Part shown: piece after piece, positions 9,350 to 17,949 of the stretch
Layout: each line of letters begins with the position of its first letter
Numbering within the stretch: the stretch's first letter is position 1
Assembly: GCA_905221605.1 (NCBI GenBank)
Contig: CAJNDS010000964.1
Location: 15,001-47,695 of the forward strand
Length of the DNA: 32,695 nucleotides
Direction: 5' to 3'
DNA from: Symbiodinium natans
Taxonomy: Eukaryota > Sar > Dinophyceae > Suessiales > Symbiodiniaceae
Translations under genes and position numbers: made by a program
The notes under the pieces: model-generated
Database searches by the model: none
What the model saw: the letters and a program-made list of their open reading frames with translations, nothing else
What the model was told of the DNA's origin: nothing

Positions 9350-10262
9350 GTTCGAAAACTTGCTGGATCGAGGTCACATGGGGCATTGCCTGATTGCAGA
9401 TTCCCCGGTTTGGGTGCCCAGCAGTTTGGACATCTACGTCGCGGGCTTCCCTTGCAAGGACTTCTCGATGCTCAACTCAAACCGCCCCTGCCTGGAAGGG
9501 CCGAATGCGGACACTTTTCATGGCGTGGTGAATTATATCAGACAGCATGAGCCAGCAACTTTCGTTCTGGAGAATGTGGTGGGCTTAACTCACAAGAAGA
9601 ATGGGGAGAATGCACCCATTGAGACGGTGATGGACATTCTGCGTGATCTTCCTCACTATGAAGTCCGTTACTGGCGGGTCAACTCACTGGACTACCATCT
9701 GCCTCAAAATCGCCCACGCATCTACATTGTTGGCATCCACACCGGGCGGGCCACCTTACATCTCCCTCTGAGCCAATGGGGCCAGCATGTGCGCGGAATG
9801 GAAGAGCACCTGGAATCTGAAGTGCACGATTTCATGCTGTCCGACTCCGAGGAAGAAGTTTCTTCACAAAGGCAGCGCCTCGAGTGTTCACAGAACGCTC
9901 ATCGCGGGGAAGCCCGTGGACTCCGTTGGACGAAGACAAATGCTCAACTTCGAAAGCAATGGGGCCTGAAGCATGCGGAGCCACTACTCCCCAAAGGAGT
10001 CGGCTGGTCGCGATATCTCAGCCTGCGCTCACAGGATACTCTAGAAATTCACGCGGGCCGAATTTCGAAAGGCCGACAGAGGCCTGCAGAAGAACAAGAG
10101 GTGGAGGATACAAAAGACCTGATGAACTCGAAGTTCTGCACGGAGATTTCCAGGAGTGCGGCGTATGGTGCAAGCAGATGGAAGTCGAGCCCGTGTATCA
10201 CTCCTGGAAGCCGGATTTGGGTCTTCAACCGCAAGAGGTGGCTGCTGGGCCTGGAGACTTGA
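9350..10262 (+). CDS. C5 cytosine DNA methyltransferase, catalytic part (Dcm/DNMT-like)
   Basis: Transfers a methyl group from S-adenosylmethionine to C5 of cytosine in DNA. Numbering residues from the codon at 9360, motif IV is AGFPCKDFS with the catalytic Cys at 32, motif VI is FVLENVVG (Glu71-Asn-Val), and motif VIII is QNRPRIYIVG (Gln116, Arg118, Arg120). After a divergent target-recognition-like stretch, CITPGSRIWVFNRKRWLLG near residues 280-297 matches the motif IX area. An acceptor-like CTAAG|G at 9348-9349 leads into FENLLDRGH..., so the exon probably starts at 9350 and motif I should lie in an upstream exon I could not find. The usual Gln after the catalytic Cys is Lys. The protein stops at TGA 10260, just where the conserved ExLxxQGF segment should follow; LTAQWF is read in another frame from 10259, as if one base were lost. 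Motif X is not seen. It may be a decaying or retroposed copy. Capture of such enzymes by retrotransposons has been reported in dinoflagellates, but no reverse transcriptase or integrase is visible here. Confidence 0.8.
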
Positions 10263-10388
10263 CTGCCCAGTGGTTCAAAGTTTGCTGTTGTTTGCTGCTT
10301 TTTTGCACCAAGTCACATACGTCAAACCTAAACCGGCTGGCTGCTACCTGCAACCTGCTGCTGATTCTGATGACGACGATGATGCTGT

Positions 10389-10451
10389 GATGGTGGTGGT
10401 GGTGGTGGTGGTGGTGGTGGTGGTGGTGGTGGTGGTGGTGGTGGTGGTGGG
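10389..10451 (+). repeat. (GGT)n trinucleotide repeat
   Basis: About 20 perfect GGT units, followed to 10590 by degenerate GTT/GTG sequence. It gives a poly-Val frame that is not a gene. Confidence 0.95.
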
Positions 10452-11171
10452 GTGGCTGTGGTTGTTGGCGTTGCTGTTGTTTGTGGTAACTGTGGTCGTT
10501 GCGGTGGTCTGGGCAGCTCTTGAGGTTCTTGCTATTGTTCTTGCTGTTGTGATTGTTGTTGTTGTTGCCGCTGTGGTGGTTTTGCTTGGTGCCTAGGGCC
10601 TAAGCCGCCTTAAGCCAAACAAGTGTAAGCCTGGTCGTGCAGGAGATGATGGCTTTGCAGGGTTTCCCCGTCGACGAGCTTAATCTGGATGGCTTCTGCT
10701 TCCCTTGTTCAGTAGAGTTTCCTTCTTTTCCACTGGCACAAGCGGCCACAATCCTGAACCTTCAAATCATGCCCCTTACTGGGCCTTACTGACTCTCACG
10801 GCTAAAGCTCCAAAACCGAGAGGGAGAGAGAGTCTGAAAGACAGAGACTGGGACGCGTCGAACCCCAGGCTTGCAGGATCGACATCTGGCGCTTCTTGCC
10901 GGAAACGCCATGTCAGTGCCCGTTGTGGGCCTCTTCTTGTACATGATCCTCGCCCATGTGTCCTTCACAGCGCGCCCTGGTCGGATATTGTCGTCACGAT
11001 TACGGCCTTTTTTGCTTGCGAGGGTTGGTAGACCATGAGATCAAAGTGCCACAGTCATGATGAAGACCCTTATCGATCCAGGCCGGGTCCGCCGCGCCTT
11101 CTGACTTGAGCACACGATGGCGGGGTATCTTTCAAAGCCGACCTCATTGACCTCTTTCCTTAATACTTTGT
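10452..11171. other. Gene-free stretch
   Basis: Begins as decayed GTT/GTG repeat. A 108-codon frame at 10705-11031 has no recognisable domain. A GA-rich patch lies at 10820-10850. Confidence 0.4.
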
Positions 11172-11258
11172 CATAGTTGGGTAACATTTTACATATTTAA
11201 GGGTACTTCAACCCAATAAGGAATAAACATTTACATGTTCAATATTATCCCAACCATG
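11172..11258. mobile_element. 87-bp AT-rich hairpin, possible MITE
   Basis: CATAGTTGGGTAACATT at the left end is matched by the complement of AATATTATCCCAACCATG at the right end, with two or three differences. The inside also has GGGTACTTCAACCC. It is much more AT-rich than its surroundings. No clear target duplication. Confidence 0.5.
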
Positions 11259-11347
11259 AACTAGAATATTCAGGCGGCCAGTCCAGCTCTAGCAAGGTCC
11301 AGGGTTTATCTTCGAGGGTTGCATCCATAGGTTCTCATGCATAGTGT

Positions 11348-11404
11348 GGGTTTAGGGTCTAGGGTCTAGGGTTTAGGGTTTAGGGTTTAGGGTTTAGGGT
11401 TTAG
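11348..11404 (+). repeat. Interstitial telomere-like array (TTTAGGG)n
   Basis: Eight units; the second and third are TCTAGGG. Confidence 0.95.
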
Positions 11405-12535
11405 CACCCTACGCCCCCGGAGTCCAAGAGACAAATCAGGCTTTCAGGACCCAGGCTTTGATGATCTCCGAATCGAATGGCATCGAATGGCAGAGGGCTG
11501 TCGGGCTTACGGGAGGCCGGAATCCTGGCAATGCCATTCGCTTTTTGGAAGTGTGCTGAGAAACAGCCGCTTCTCCATTTCGAGCTGCGTTCATGCAGCA
11601 TCGTGCCAGGAGCAAGCACCCAAGCGAAGCATTGAGCCAGCAAGGATAGCATGATGGACTTGCTTACTGGTGCCGAGAGCTGCGTTGAGATAATGACCCC
11701 TTATACTCTGTGCTAATTCAATTTTTCAGTGCTCACACATGAGCTCCTGACCGTCCGGCTCACTTCAAAAGGCAGAGATGCTGCGAGAAGCCGCGTAAGT
11801 ACGTGCAAAGATCATGCCGACTGGTCAGCTGCTTCCACCCTTAATTTGTTTGACATGCCGCTACGTTTCACCGACCGCGTGTCTTTAAGGCAATAATAAA
11901 GGTCTGGCTATGAGCTACTCTGGGTCAGGGACTGTTCGCTTCTTTGGGAATGAAAGCTACACAGTTCGAGTCTTGCTCGTAGACCCGCAAAATTGGTCCA
12001 GCACTAAGGGCCCAAGCGAATCGAGTCAGGTTGGGTTGTCAGCAGCTGCTCTTCATCAACCTGCTTTGGATGGCTTGGGCGTGCGGGCCTTGTCACTGCA
12101 GCATGGCTTTGGGTCATGGGGTGGCTTCAGGATCTTGACGGAGTTTGCTTGTTGTTGGGGTGGCATGCTTTCAGAGTGCTGTACTCACAATCTGCCAGTG
12201 GCCCTTTGAAGAGGGTCTTGATTCGGTCTCCATTGTTTGAGGGGCGAGGGGCGCTAGGGGCACAAACTGTCACGTCCTGAACCAGAACAAGTGAAGCGAA
12301 CAAATACCAGAACAAATGAACAAGCAGAGATTGTGCCAGCTCGCACTCCCTGGCCTGTCAACCTTCAAAAACCATCCCCAATCGAGACAAAACTCTCGAT
12401 CCTCAATGAAAGTGCACTTCGAAGCACGGACGTCTATGTTTCAAGTGCTACCCCAAGCGCTTAGACGTGCCACGTGAATCCGTGCATGCAGTTAGTCATC
12501 GAGTGTTGCAGTTGTGGTCCCGAAAGGGGTCCCGA
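11405..12535. other. Gene-free stretch
   Basis: No credible reading frame. A short direct repeat (GGTCCCG twice, 12516-12534) lies directly before the AT microsatellite that begins the foldback element. Confidence 0.4.
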
Positions 12536-12597
12536 TATAATATATATATATATGTATATATATATATGGTCACCCCCCCCCAATGGACCCACCGCGG
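12536..12597 (+). repeat. Left inverted terminal repeat of foldback structure
   Basis: An AT microsatellite, then GG, then the 28-bp block shared with 15636-15663. Confidence 0.85.
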
Positions 12598-12746
12598 GCC
12601 TTGATCTTTGCAAAAGTACCGCAAATACCGATAAAACCTATGCTGTCTGGTGATTTTCCGGTGACCGGATTTTTGACTGTATTCCTTAATTCACCCTCTC
12701 ACACACACGCACGGAGGGTTTTTCTTTCTGTTGGCTTTTGTTTATA

Positions 12747-13850
12747 ATTCAAGATCTAGGCATTTAAACATTCAAGATCTAGGCATTTAAACCTAAGCCT
12801 GCAAAAAAAAACCTTAACCTTTAAACCCTGTAGGGTTAAGGTTTAAAGGTTAAGGGTTTAAGATTTAGGCATTTGAACCTATGCCGGTAATTAAAGCTAA
12901 GCCCTTAACCTTTAAATTCTATCGGGTTGAGATTTTTACAGGTTTAGGGTTTAAGATGTAGGCATTTAACCTAAGCCTGCGACTAATTTTAAACCCTTAA
13001 CCTTTAAACCCTGTAGGGGTAAAGTTTAGAGGCTTAGGGTTTACTATTTAGCCATTTAAACCTGTAGCCAAGCCCTTAACCTTTAAACCCTATAGGGTTA
13101 AGATTTTTAAAGGTTTAGGATATAAGATGTAGGCATTTAAACCTAATTAAGCCTGCAACTAATTTTAAACCCTTAACCTTTAAACCCTGTTGGGCTAAGG
13201 TTTAAAGGTTTCGGGCTTAAGATTTAGGCATTTAAACCTATTCCGGCAATTTACGCTAAGCCTCTAACCTTTAAACCCTATAGGGTTAAGATATTTAAAG
13301 GTTTAGGGTTTAAGTTTAAGGTTTAGGTATTTAGACCTATGCCGGCAGTTCATATTGAACCCTTAACCTTAAACCCCATAGGGATGACATTTAAAGGTTT
13401 GGGATTATTGTTTTAGACATTTAAATCCAAGCTGACGATTCAACCTAAACCCTTAACCTTTAAACCCTATAGGGTGAAAGTTTAAAGTTTTAGGGTTTAA
13501 GATTCAGACATTTAAACCTAAGACAGCGATTAACACTAAGCCCTTAACCTTTAAACCCTATAGGGTTAAGGTTTAAAGGTTTGGGGTTTAAGATTCAGGC
13601 ATTTAAAGCTAAGTATGTAATCAATTTGTCACCCTTAACACCTCTAAACTCTGTAGTGTGAAGGTTTAAAGGCTTAGGGTTTAAAAAAACCTAAGCCCCC
13701 TAAGCCCATAGAGTTTAAACCTTAAGGGTTTAAGGTTTACGCATCTATTCCTTAACCCTAAACCCTCTAGGGTCAGGACCCTAAAGCCCTCGGCAATCAA
13801 GCCTAAACCCTTGACCTTCAAACCCCATAGGATGAAGGTTTAAAGGTTTG
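12747..13850. repeat. About 91-bp-period tandem array of hairpin units
   Basis: At least ten units each carry a palindromic core CCTTTAAACCCTATAGGG with a GGTTTAAAGG-like right arm, preceded by CTTAA and followed by TTTAGGGTTTAAGATTTAGG and CATTTAAACCTA linkers. Core centres lie near 12831, 12920, 13013, 13092, 13190, 13281, 13380, 13470, 13560 and 13653, a spacing of 79-99 bp; worse copies continue to about 13830. It starts with a perfect 23-bp direct duplication at 12747-12792. The TTTAGGG and CCCTAAA words inside suggest an origin from telomere-like sequence. Confidence 0.8.
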
Positions 13851-14180
13851 GGGTTTAAGACTTAGGCATTTAAACCTAGAGGGCATTTAAGCCTTAATCC
13901 TAAACCCTTTAGGGTCAGAACCTTAGCACCCTATAGGGGTCTAGCACGTTCAAAGGCTTGAACCCTACAGACGCTGAAGGTATACATGTCCTATCGGTTT
14001 TTAAACCATTACACCCTGTAAGAAGGTTTAGGGTCTTTTCGGGGTCTATCTCTAAATTTCTCACGGGGTTAACCCTGCAGGGTTTAAAGTTAAAGGTTTA
14101 GGGTTAAAGGTTAAGGCAATACCTATAGGATTAGAAGCTTATAACCCTGTAGTGCATGAGGCTTAAACCCCTAAAACTTA
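13851..14180. repeat. Decayed end of the CCCTTAACC/TTTAGGG array
   Basis: AT-rich remnants (CATTTAAACCTA, GGGTTTAAAGTTAAAGG) without regular spacing join the first array to the CTCGAG palindrome array. Confidence 0.6.
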
Positions 14181-15560
14181 ACCATCTTTTTCTCGAGAAA
14201 ACCAAAAAAACCAAAAAAACCAAAAAAACCAAAAAAACCATCTTTTCCAAAACTATGGGGCTGGGGCCTCCAAAAGATGGTTTTTTTGGTTTTCTCGAGA
14301 CAAAGATGGTTTTTTTGGTTCGAAACCATCTTTTTCTCGAGAAAAAGATGGTTTTTGAGCAGCCGCTCTTCGAAAAACCATCTTTTTCTCGAGAAAAAGA
14401 TGGTTTCCGGAGGTCTTGTCCTGGTAAAACCATCTTTTTCTCGAGAAAAAGATGGTTTTTGGAGGTCTTCTCCTGGTAAAACCATCTTTTTCTCGAGAAA
14501 AAGATGGTTTTTCGAAGGATGGTTGCTCAAAACAATCTTTTTCTCGAGAAAAAAATGGTTTCGAACCAAAAAACCATCTTTTTCTCGAGAAAACCAAAAA
14601 AACCAAAAAAACCATCTTTTCCAAAACTATGGGGCTGGGGCCTTCAAAAGATGGTTTTTTTTGGTTTTCTCGAGAAAAAGATGGTTTTTTTGGTTCGAAA
14701 CCATCTTTTTCTCGAGAAAAAGATGGTTTTTGAGCAGCCGCTCTTCGAAAAACCATCTTTTTCTCGAAAAAAAGATGGTTTTTGGAGATCTTGTCCTGGG
14801 AAAACCATCTTTTTCTCGAGAAAAAGATTGTTTTTGGAGGTCTTGTCCTGGTAAAACCATCTTTTTCTCGAGAAAAAGATGGTTTTTGGAGGTCTTGTCC
14901 TGGTAAAACCACCTTTTTCTCGAGAAAAAGATGGTTTTTCGAAGAGCGGCTGCTCAAAAACCATCTTTTTCTCGAGAAAAAGATGGTTTCGAACCAAAAA
15001 AACCATCTTTTTCTCGAGAAAACCAAAAAAACCAAAAAAACCAAAAAAACCAAAAAAACTATCTTTTCCAAAACTATGGGGCTGGGGCCTTCAAGAGATT
15101 GTTTTTTTGGTTTTCTCGAGAAAAAGATGGTTTTTTTGGTTCGAAACCATCTTTTTCTCGAGAAAAAGATGGTTTTTGAGCAGCCGCTCTTCGAAAAACC
15201 ATCTTTTTCTCGAAAAAAAGATGGTTTTTGGAGATCTTGTCCTGGAAAAACTATCTTTTTCTCGAGAAAAAGATGGTTTTTGGAGGTCTTGTCCTGGTAA
15301 AACCATCTTTTTCTCGAGAAAAAGATGGTTTTTGGAGGTCTTGTCCTGGTAAAACCATCTTTTTCTCGAGAAAAAGATGGTTTTTCGAAGAGCAGCTGCT
15401 CAAAAACCATCTTTTTCTCGAGAGAAAGATGGTTTCGAACCAAAAAAACCATCTTTTTCTCGAGAAAACCAAAAAAACCATCTTTTGGAGGCCCCAGCCC
15501 CATAGTTTTGGAAAAGATGGTTTTTTTGGTTTTTTTGGTTTTTTTGGTTTTTTGGATTTT
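14181..15560. repeat. CTCGAG-centred palindrome array with higher-order repeats
   Basis: AACCATCTTTTTCTC followed by its exact reverse complement forms a 30-bp palindrome. I count 22 CTCGAG centres plus two CTCGAA variants (14763, 15210), often 52 bp apart. Short spacers between them repeat: GAGCAGCCGCTCTTCGAA, its inverse TTCGAAGAGCGGCTGCTC, and GGAGGTCTTGTCCTGGTA. A marker CCAAAACTATGGGGCTGGGG recurs at 14247, 14621 and 15068 (spacing 374 and 447) and once inverted at about 15493-15512, so three higher-order units are capped by mirror-image ends that include (CCAAAAAAA)n / (TTTTTTTGG)n. Long open frames on both strands arise because the palindrome lacks stop codons. Confidence 0.95.
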
Positions 15561-15635
15561 TTTGGTTTGTTGGTTTTTGTTAGTTTCTTGTTTTGTTGTT
15601 TTTTTGCCTTGATCTGGCTAGGACTCGGCTGCCAT

Positions 15636-15687
15636 CCGCGGTGGGTCCATTGGGGGGGGGTGAGCATATATATATATATGTATATGT
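15636..15687 (-). repeat. Right inverted terminal repeat of foldback structure
   Basis: Inverted copy of the left end: the 28-bp block at 15636-15663, then (TA)n with one TG interruption. Confidence 0.85.
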
Positions 15688-16009
15688 TTGGCAGATTTGG
15701 ACTTTGAGACTCGTACTGGGTTACTAGGTCTCCATGTAGGGCTCTATCCGATACACCCAGAAATTGCCCTGGGGAGCCTTCTCACTACCTTGCTCCCCGT
15801 TTGCTAGTATCCTAAACTCCATCAGACTCCCCACCCGAGGCGATGCCGCCTTTGGGGCATTGAAGTATCTTCCAGTTTAGGGTTTTGGGTTTTGATTGAA
15901 CTAAGGGTGTTTACAAAGGTGGCGGATGTTTCCGCAAGCTGGATGCCACATCACGGCACTTTGGGGATAAACGATCTGCTTTCCGCTTGACGACGTGCTT
16001 TAGGCTCTA
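15688..16009. other. Gene-free stretch
   Basis: One isolated TTTAGGGTTTTGGG near 15877 is the only notable word. Confidence 0.4.
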
Positions 16010-16187
16010 CTATACTTTTGCAACCGTGTTGTGCAGCTCTTGTCCACCTGCTGTCAAGCATCGGGGCACGGCAGCCGCGTAGCCCCCTAGGTCCATCATG
16101 CTGTCGACGAGCTCCTCGAAGCGGACTTCTGCCGTCGGCATCTCCAACACCATGAGCAACAGGAGGTCTGCTCTGTGGACACTTGAG
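16010..16187 (-). CDS. Candidate 3'-terminal exon, unrecognised protein
   Basis: On the minus strand a TTGCAG acceptor-like site (16188-16193) leads into a phase-2 frame reading VHRADLLLLMVLEMPTAE, VRFEELVDSMMDLGGYA and AAVPRCLTAGGQELHN before TAG at 16010. The helix-rich, FEEL-containing sequence looks like a protein C-terminus and is faintly reminiscent of EF-hand-adjacent sequence, but lacks a full calcium loop. It would be the only minus-strand gene here. Confidence 0.3.
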
Positions 16188-16243
16188 CTGCAATGGAGGT
16201 GTATCATCACAGTTCAGCCTGAAAAAATGGATCCCAGCCAGCC

Positions 16244-16609
16244 TCAAGAGTGGATCCAACTTCTAGACTGAATAATCTGAAGCTGAAAGTCCAAACGCTT
16301 CCAATGTAAGGCATCTCGCAACAAGCAGCCTGGCTCGGTAAGCTCAGACCCCGGCAGCGCACGACCCAGGATCGACGTAGTCTTCCTCATCGCCCGATGC
16401 TCAGAGCACCATGCAGGCGGGAAAGGTAAAGTAGGCGACTTGATGCGGCGCGCATATTTCGCCCGGACACGTGGCCGTAGTGTCTTCTGAGGAAATGCAA
16501 GCAAGTGCATTGCACGAAATTCCGAACTGTTGATCCCAATCCAGGTAGATGCCGAAAGCCCCAACTCAACATTCGGAGACGCGACCTCCAAGGTCAACTC
16601 CGTGGGCAT
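16244..16609 (-). CDS. Candidate upstream exon, minus strand, unrecognised
   Basis: A 121-codon frame begins MPTELTLEVASPNVELGL, continues STWIGINSSEFRAMHLLAF and PQKTLRPRVRAKYARR, and ends near 16244. The first 60 residues look protein-like; the last part does not. It lies just upstream (on the minus strand) of the candidate terminal exon and could belong to the same gene. No family recognised. Confidence 0.22.
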   Translation of the reverse strand: MPTELTLEVASPNVELGLSASTWIGINSSEFRAMHLLAFPQKTLRPRVRAKYARRIKSPTLPFPPAWCSEHRAMRKTTSILGRALPGSELTEPGCLLRDALHWKRLDFQLQIIQSRSWIHS

Positions 16610-16688
16610 CTTTATTTGCCTCAGTCGGCCATCTGCCAGAAGCTCAGGAATCAGAGGTCAGCCCAACATGTCGTTAAGAGGGTTGTCT

Positions 16689-16770
16689 TGGGATGCTCCC
16701 CCTTATACTAACTAATATAACAGGTACTATAATCCCTTTTCAGGACTGGTAGTATAAGGGGGAACATCCC
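16689..16770. mobile_element. 82-bp hairpin MITE, copy 1, with 11-bp target duplication
   Basis: Ends TGGGATGCTCCCCCTTATAC and GTATAAGGGGGAACATCCC are inverted copies. GAGGGTTGTCT occurs immediately outside both ends (16678-16688 and 16771-16781), an exact 11-bp target-site duplication. The size fits Mutator-like elements, which make 8-11 bp duplications, but the element is too small to encode anything. Confidence 0.85.
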
Positions 16771-16889
16771 GAGGGTTGTCTACCTGGCTTCGTTGCCCAT
16801 GCCAAAGGCTTGGAGGAAGCCTCGGAGCTGTCCATGCAAGTTTTCCGAATGTGCGAAGCGGAATCGGTAGAAAAACGGCCAGTGGATGT

Positions 16890-16986
16890 TGGGATGCTCT
16901 CCCAGAAACTAGCAGTTCCTGAATAGGATTGTAGTACCGCTTGTTATCGTCCCGACTAAGGACTGTTAGTATACGGGGAACATCCC
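16890..16986. mobile_element. 97-bp hairpin MITE, copy 2
   Basis: Same family: TGGGATGCTCTCCC... with AACTAGCAGTTCCT at the left, AGGACTGTTAGTATACGGGG then AACATCCC at the right. The 11-bp flanks share AGTGG in the same register, a possible worn target duplication. Confidence 0.8.
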
Positions 16987-17214
16987 AAAGTGGTTTGGGG
17001 GATGTGCATGTGTTGGGCATGCAGAGGCTCTCCAAGTTTTTGCTCCACGTCTTAGATGCAGTCTTATATGGCTTCTTGTCGCTCGGCTAGGTGACGTGTT
17101 CTGCCCTGCTTGATGTTCTAGACGTTCAGATCCCTGATCAACTACCCACGCCTTTCCTTGAGAGGCCAAGCTGTATTTCAGCCTCATCTCCACATGGGCC
17201 CGGTTCTCAGATTC

Positions 17215-17284
17215 ACCCTAAACCCTAAACCCTAAACCCTAAACCCTAAACCCTAAACCCTAAACCCTAAACCCTAAACCCTAA
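17215..17284 (-). repeat. Interstitial telomere-like array (CCCTAAA)n
   Basis: Ten near-perfect units between MITE copies 2 and 3. Confidence 0.95.
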
Positions 17285-17354
17285 TCTAGTATCCTGTCTT
17301 GGCAATGGTCGGTGATTCTGGAGTGTGGAAGGTCAGCTAACATATGCATGCCCT

Positions 17355-17453
17355 CGGGATGTCCCTCTTATACTAAGAGTCCTTAATAGGGATCCTAGTA
17401 CTCTCCCTAGTGTAATCCCTATGAAGGACTCTTGGTATAAGGGGGAACCTCCC
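17355..17453. mobile_element. 99-bp hairpin MITE, copy 3
   Basis: CGGGATGTCCCTCTTATACT plus AAGAGTCC at the left pairs with GGACTCTTGGTATAAGGG and GGAACCTCCC at the right; an inner stem GGGAT...ATCCC extends it. ATGCA flanks both sides within one base of register, a possible eroded target duplication. Confidence 0.8.
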
Positions 17454-17903
17454 AATGCAGGACAATTTATCGGTGCATGCCCTACATGCGCCGGCCCACA
17501 CCGGAGTCTTAGATTTTCGTGGTCTTCACCCCAACCTCGGATCGAGGCTTCGACTCCGGTCCGACATGTTTCCGCCAAAAAAAGGCAACCTGAAGCTATC
17601 CTCTGCAGAGCGCCTAAACGTGCCTCACCCTGCCTCGCCATGCGCCTTCCCACTGCGAAGAGCCATCTCTGTGGAACGACCCAACAGGCCCCGAGAGCAC
17701 CCCGCAAGCTCCAGTGCTGAGTCCTTCGTTCATCTGGGCCCTTGTTTGCTGGTAGAGACGAGCTGAAATGCACACGAGCCGAGAGCTTTCAAGAGGCTTC
17801 CTGGTTTGAGCCTGTAGTCTCCCGAGTGTAGGAATCGGAAATTTGCCGAGTTTATCTTCGCGCTGTGGCACGGGATTCAACCCTGGAGCCTTGAGCTGAG
17901 CGG
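17454..17903. other. Gene-free stretch
   Basis: Open frames on both strands without recognisable domain; no repeat. Confidence 0.35.
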
Positions 17904-17949
17904 GGGTTTAGGGTTCAGGGTTTAGGGTTTAGGGTTAGGGTTTAGGGGG
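17904..17949 (+). repeat. Last TTTAGGG array of the window
   Basis: Five to six units with TTCAGGG and a 6-mer TTAGGG variant. No further arrays occur in the remaining 14.7 kb. Confidence 0.9.

Larger units (their letters stand above)
12536..15687. mobile_element. Large foldback structure bounded by inverted repeats
   Basis: A 28-bp sequence (left 12570-12597, right 15636-15663) is identical in inverted orientation: TCA, C9, AATGGACCCACCGCGG. Outside it both sides carry a (TA)n microsatellite interrupted by TG (12536-12567; 15665-15687). Between these ends lie two large palindrome arrays and no recognisable gene. The arrangement resembles a foldback or MITE-like DNA element, or a locus produced by inverted duplication. 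The ends lie in microsatellite, so a target-site duplication cannot be judged. No transposase is seen, so any movement would depend on another element. Confidence 0.55.

Noticed and set aside
10156-10596. Poly-Val membrane-like protein
   Set aside because: Arises from (GGT)n and its decayed GTT continuation downstream of the methyltransferase frame.
12536-12567. TATA-type promoter in the AT tract
   Set aside because: It is a microsatellite mirrored at the other end of the foldback locus; no gene follows and dinoflagellate promoters do not depend on TATA boxes.
14253-15503. Repeat protein gene of 416 codons
   Set aside because: Open frames exist on both strands because the palindromic unit contains no stop codon; peptide content is fully dictated by the DNA repeat.
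14181-15560. CRISPR array (regular repeats with spacers)
   Set aside because: The spacers are themselves repeated and inverted, the repeats are perfect palindromes of variable spacing, there are no cas genes, and the context is eukaryotic.
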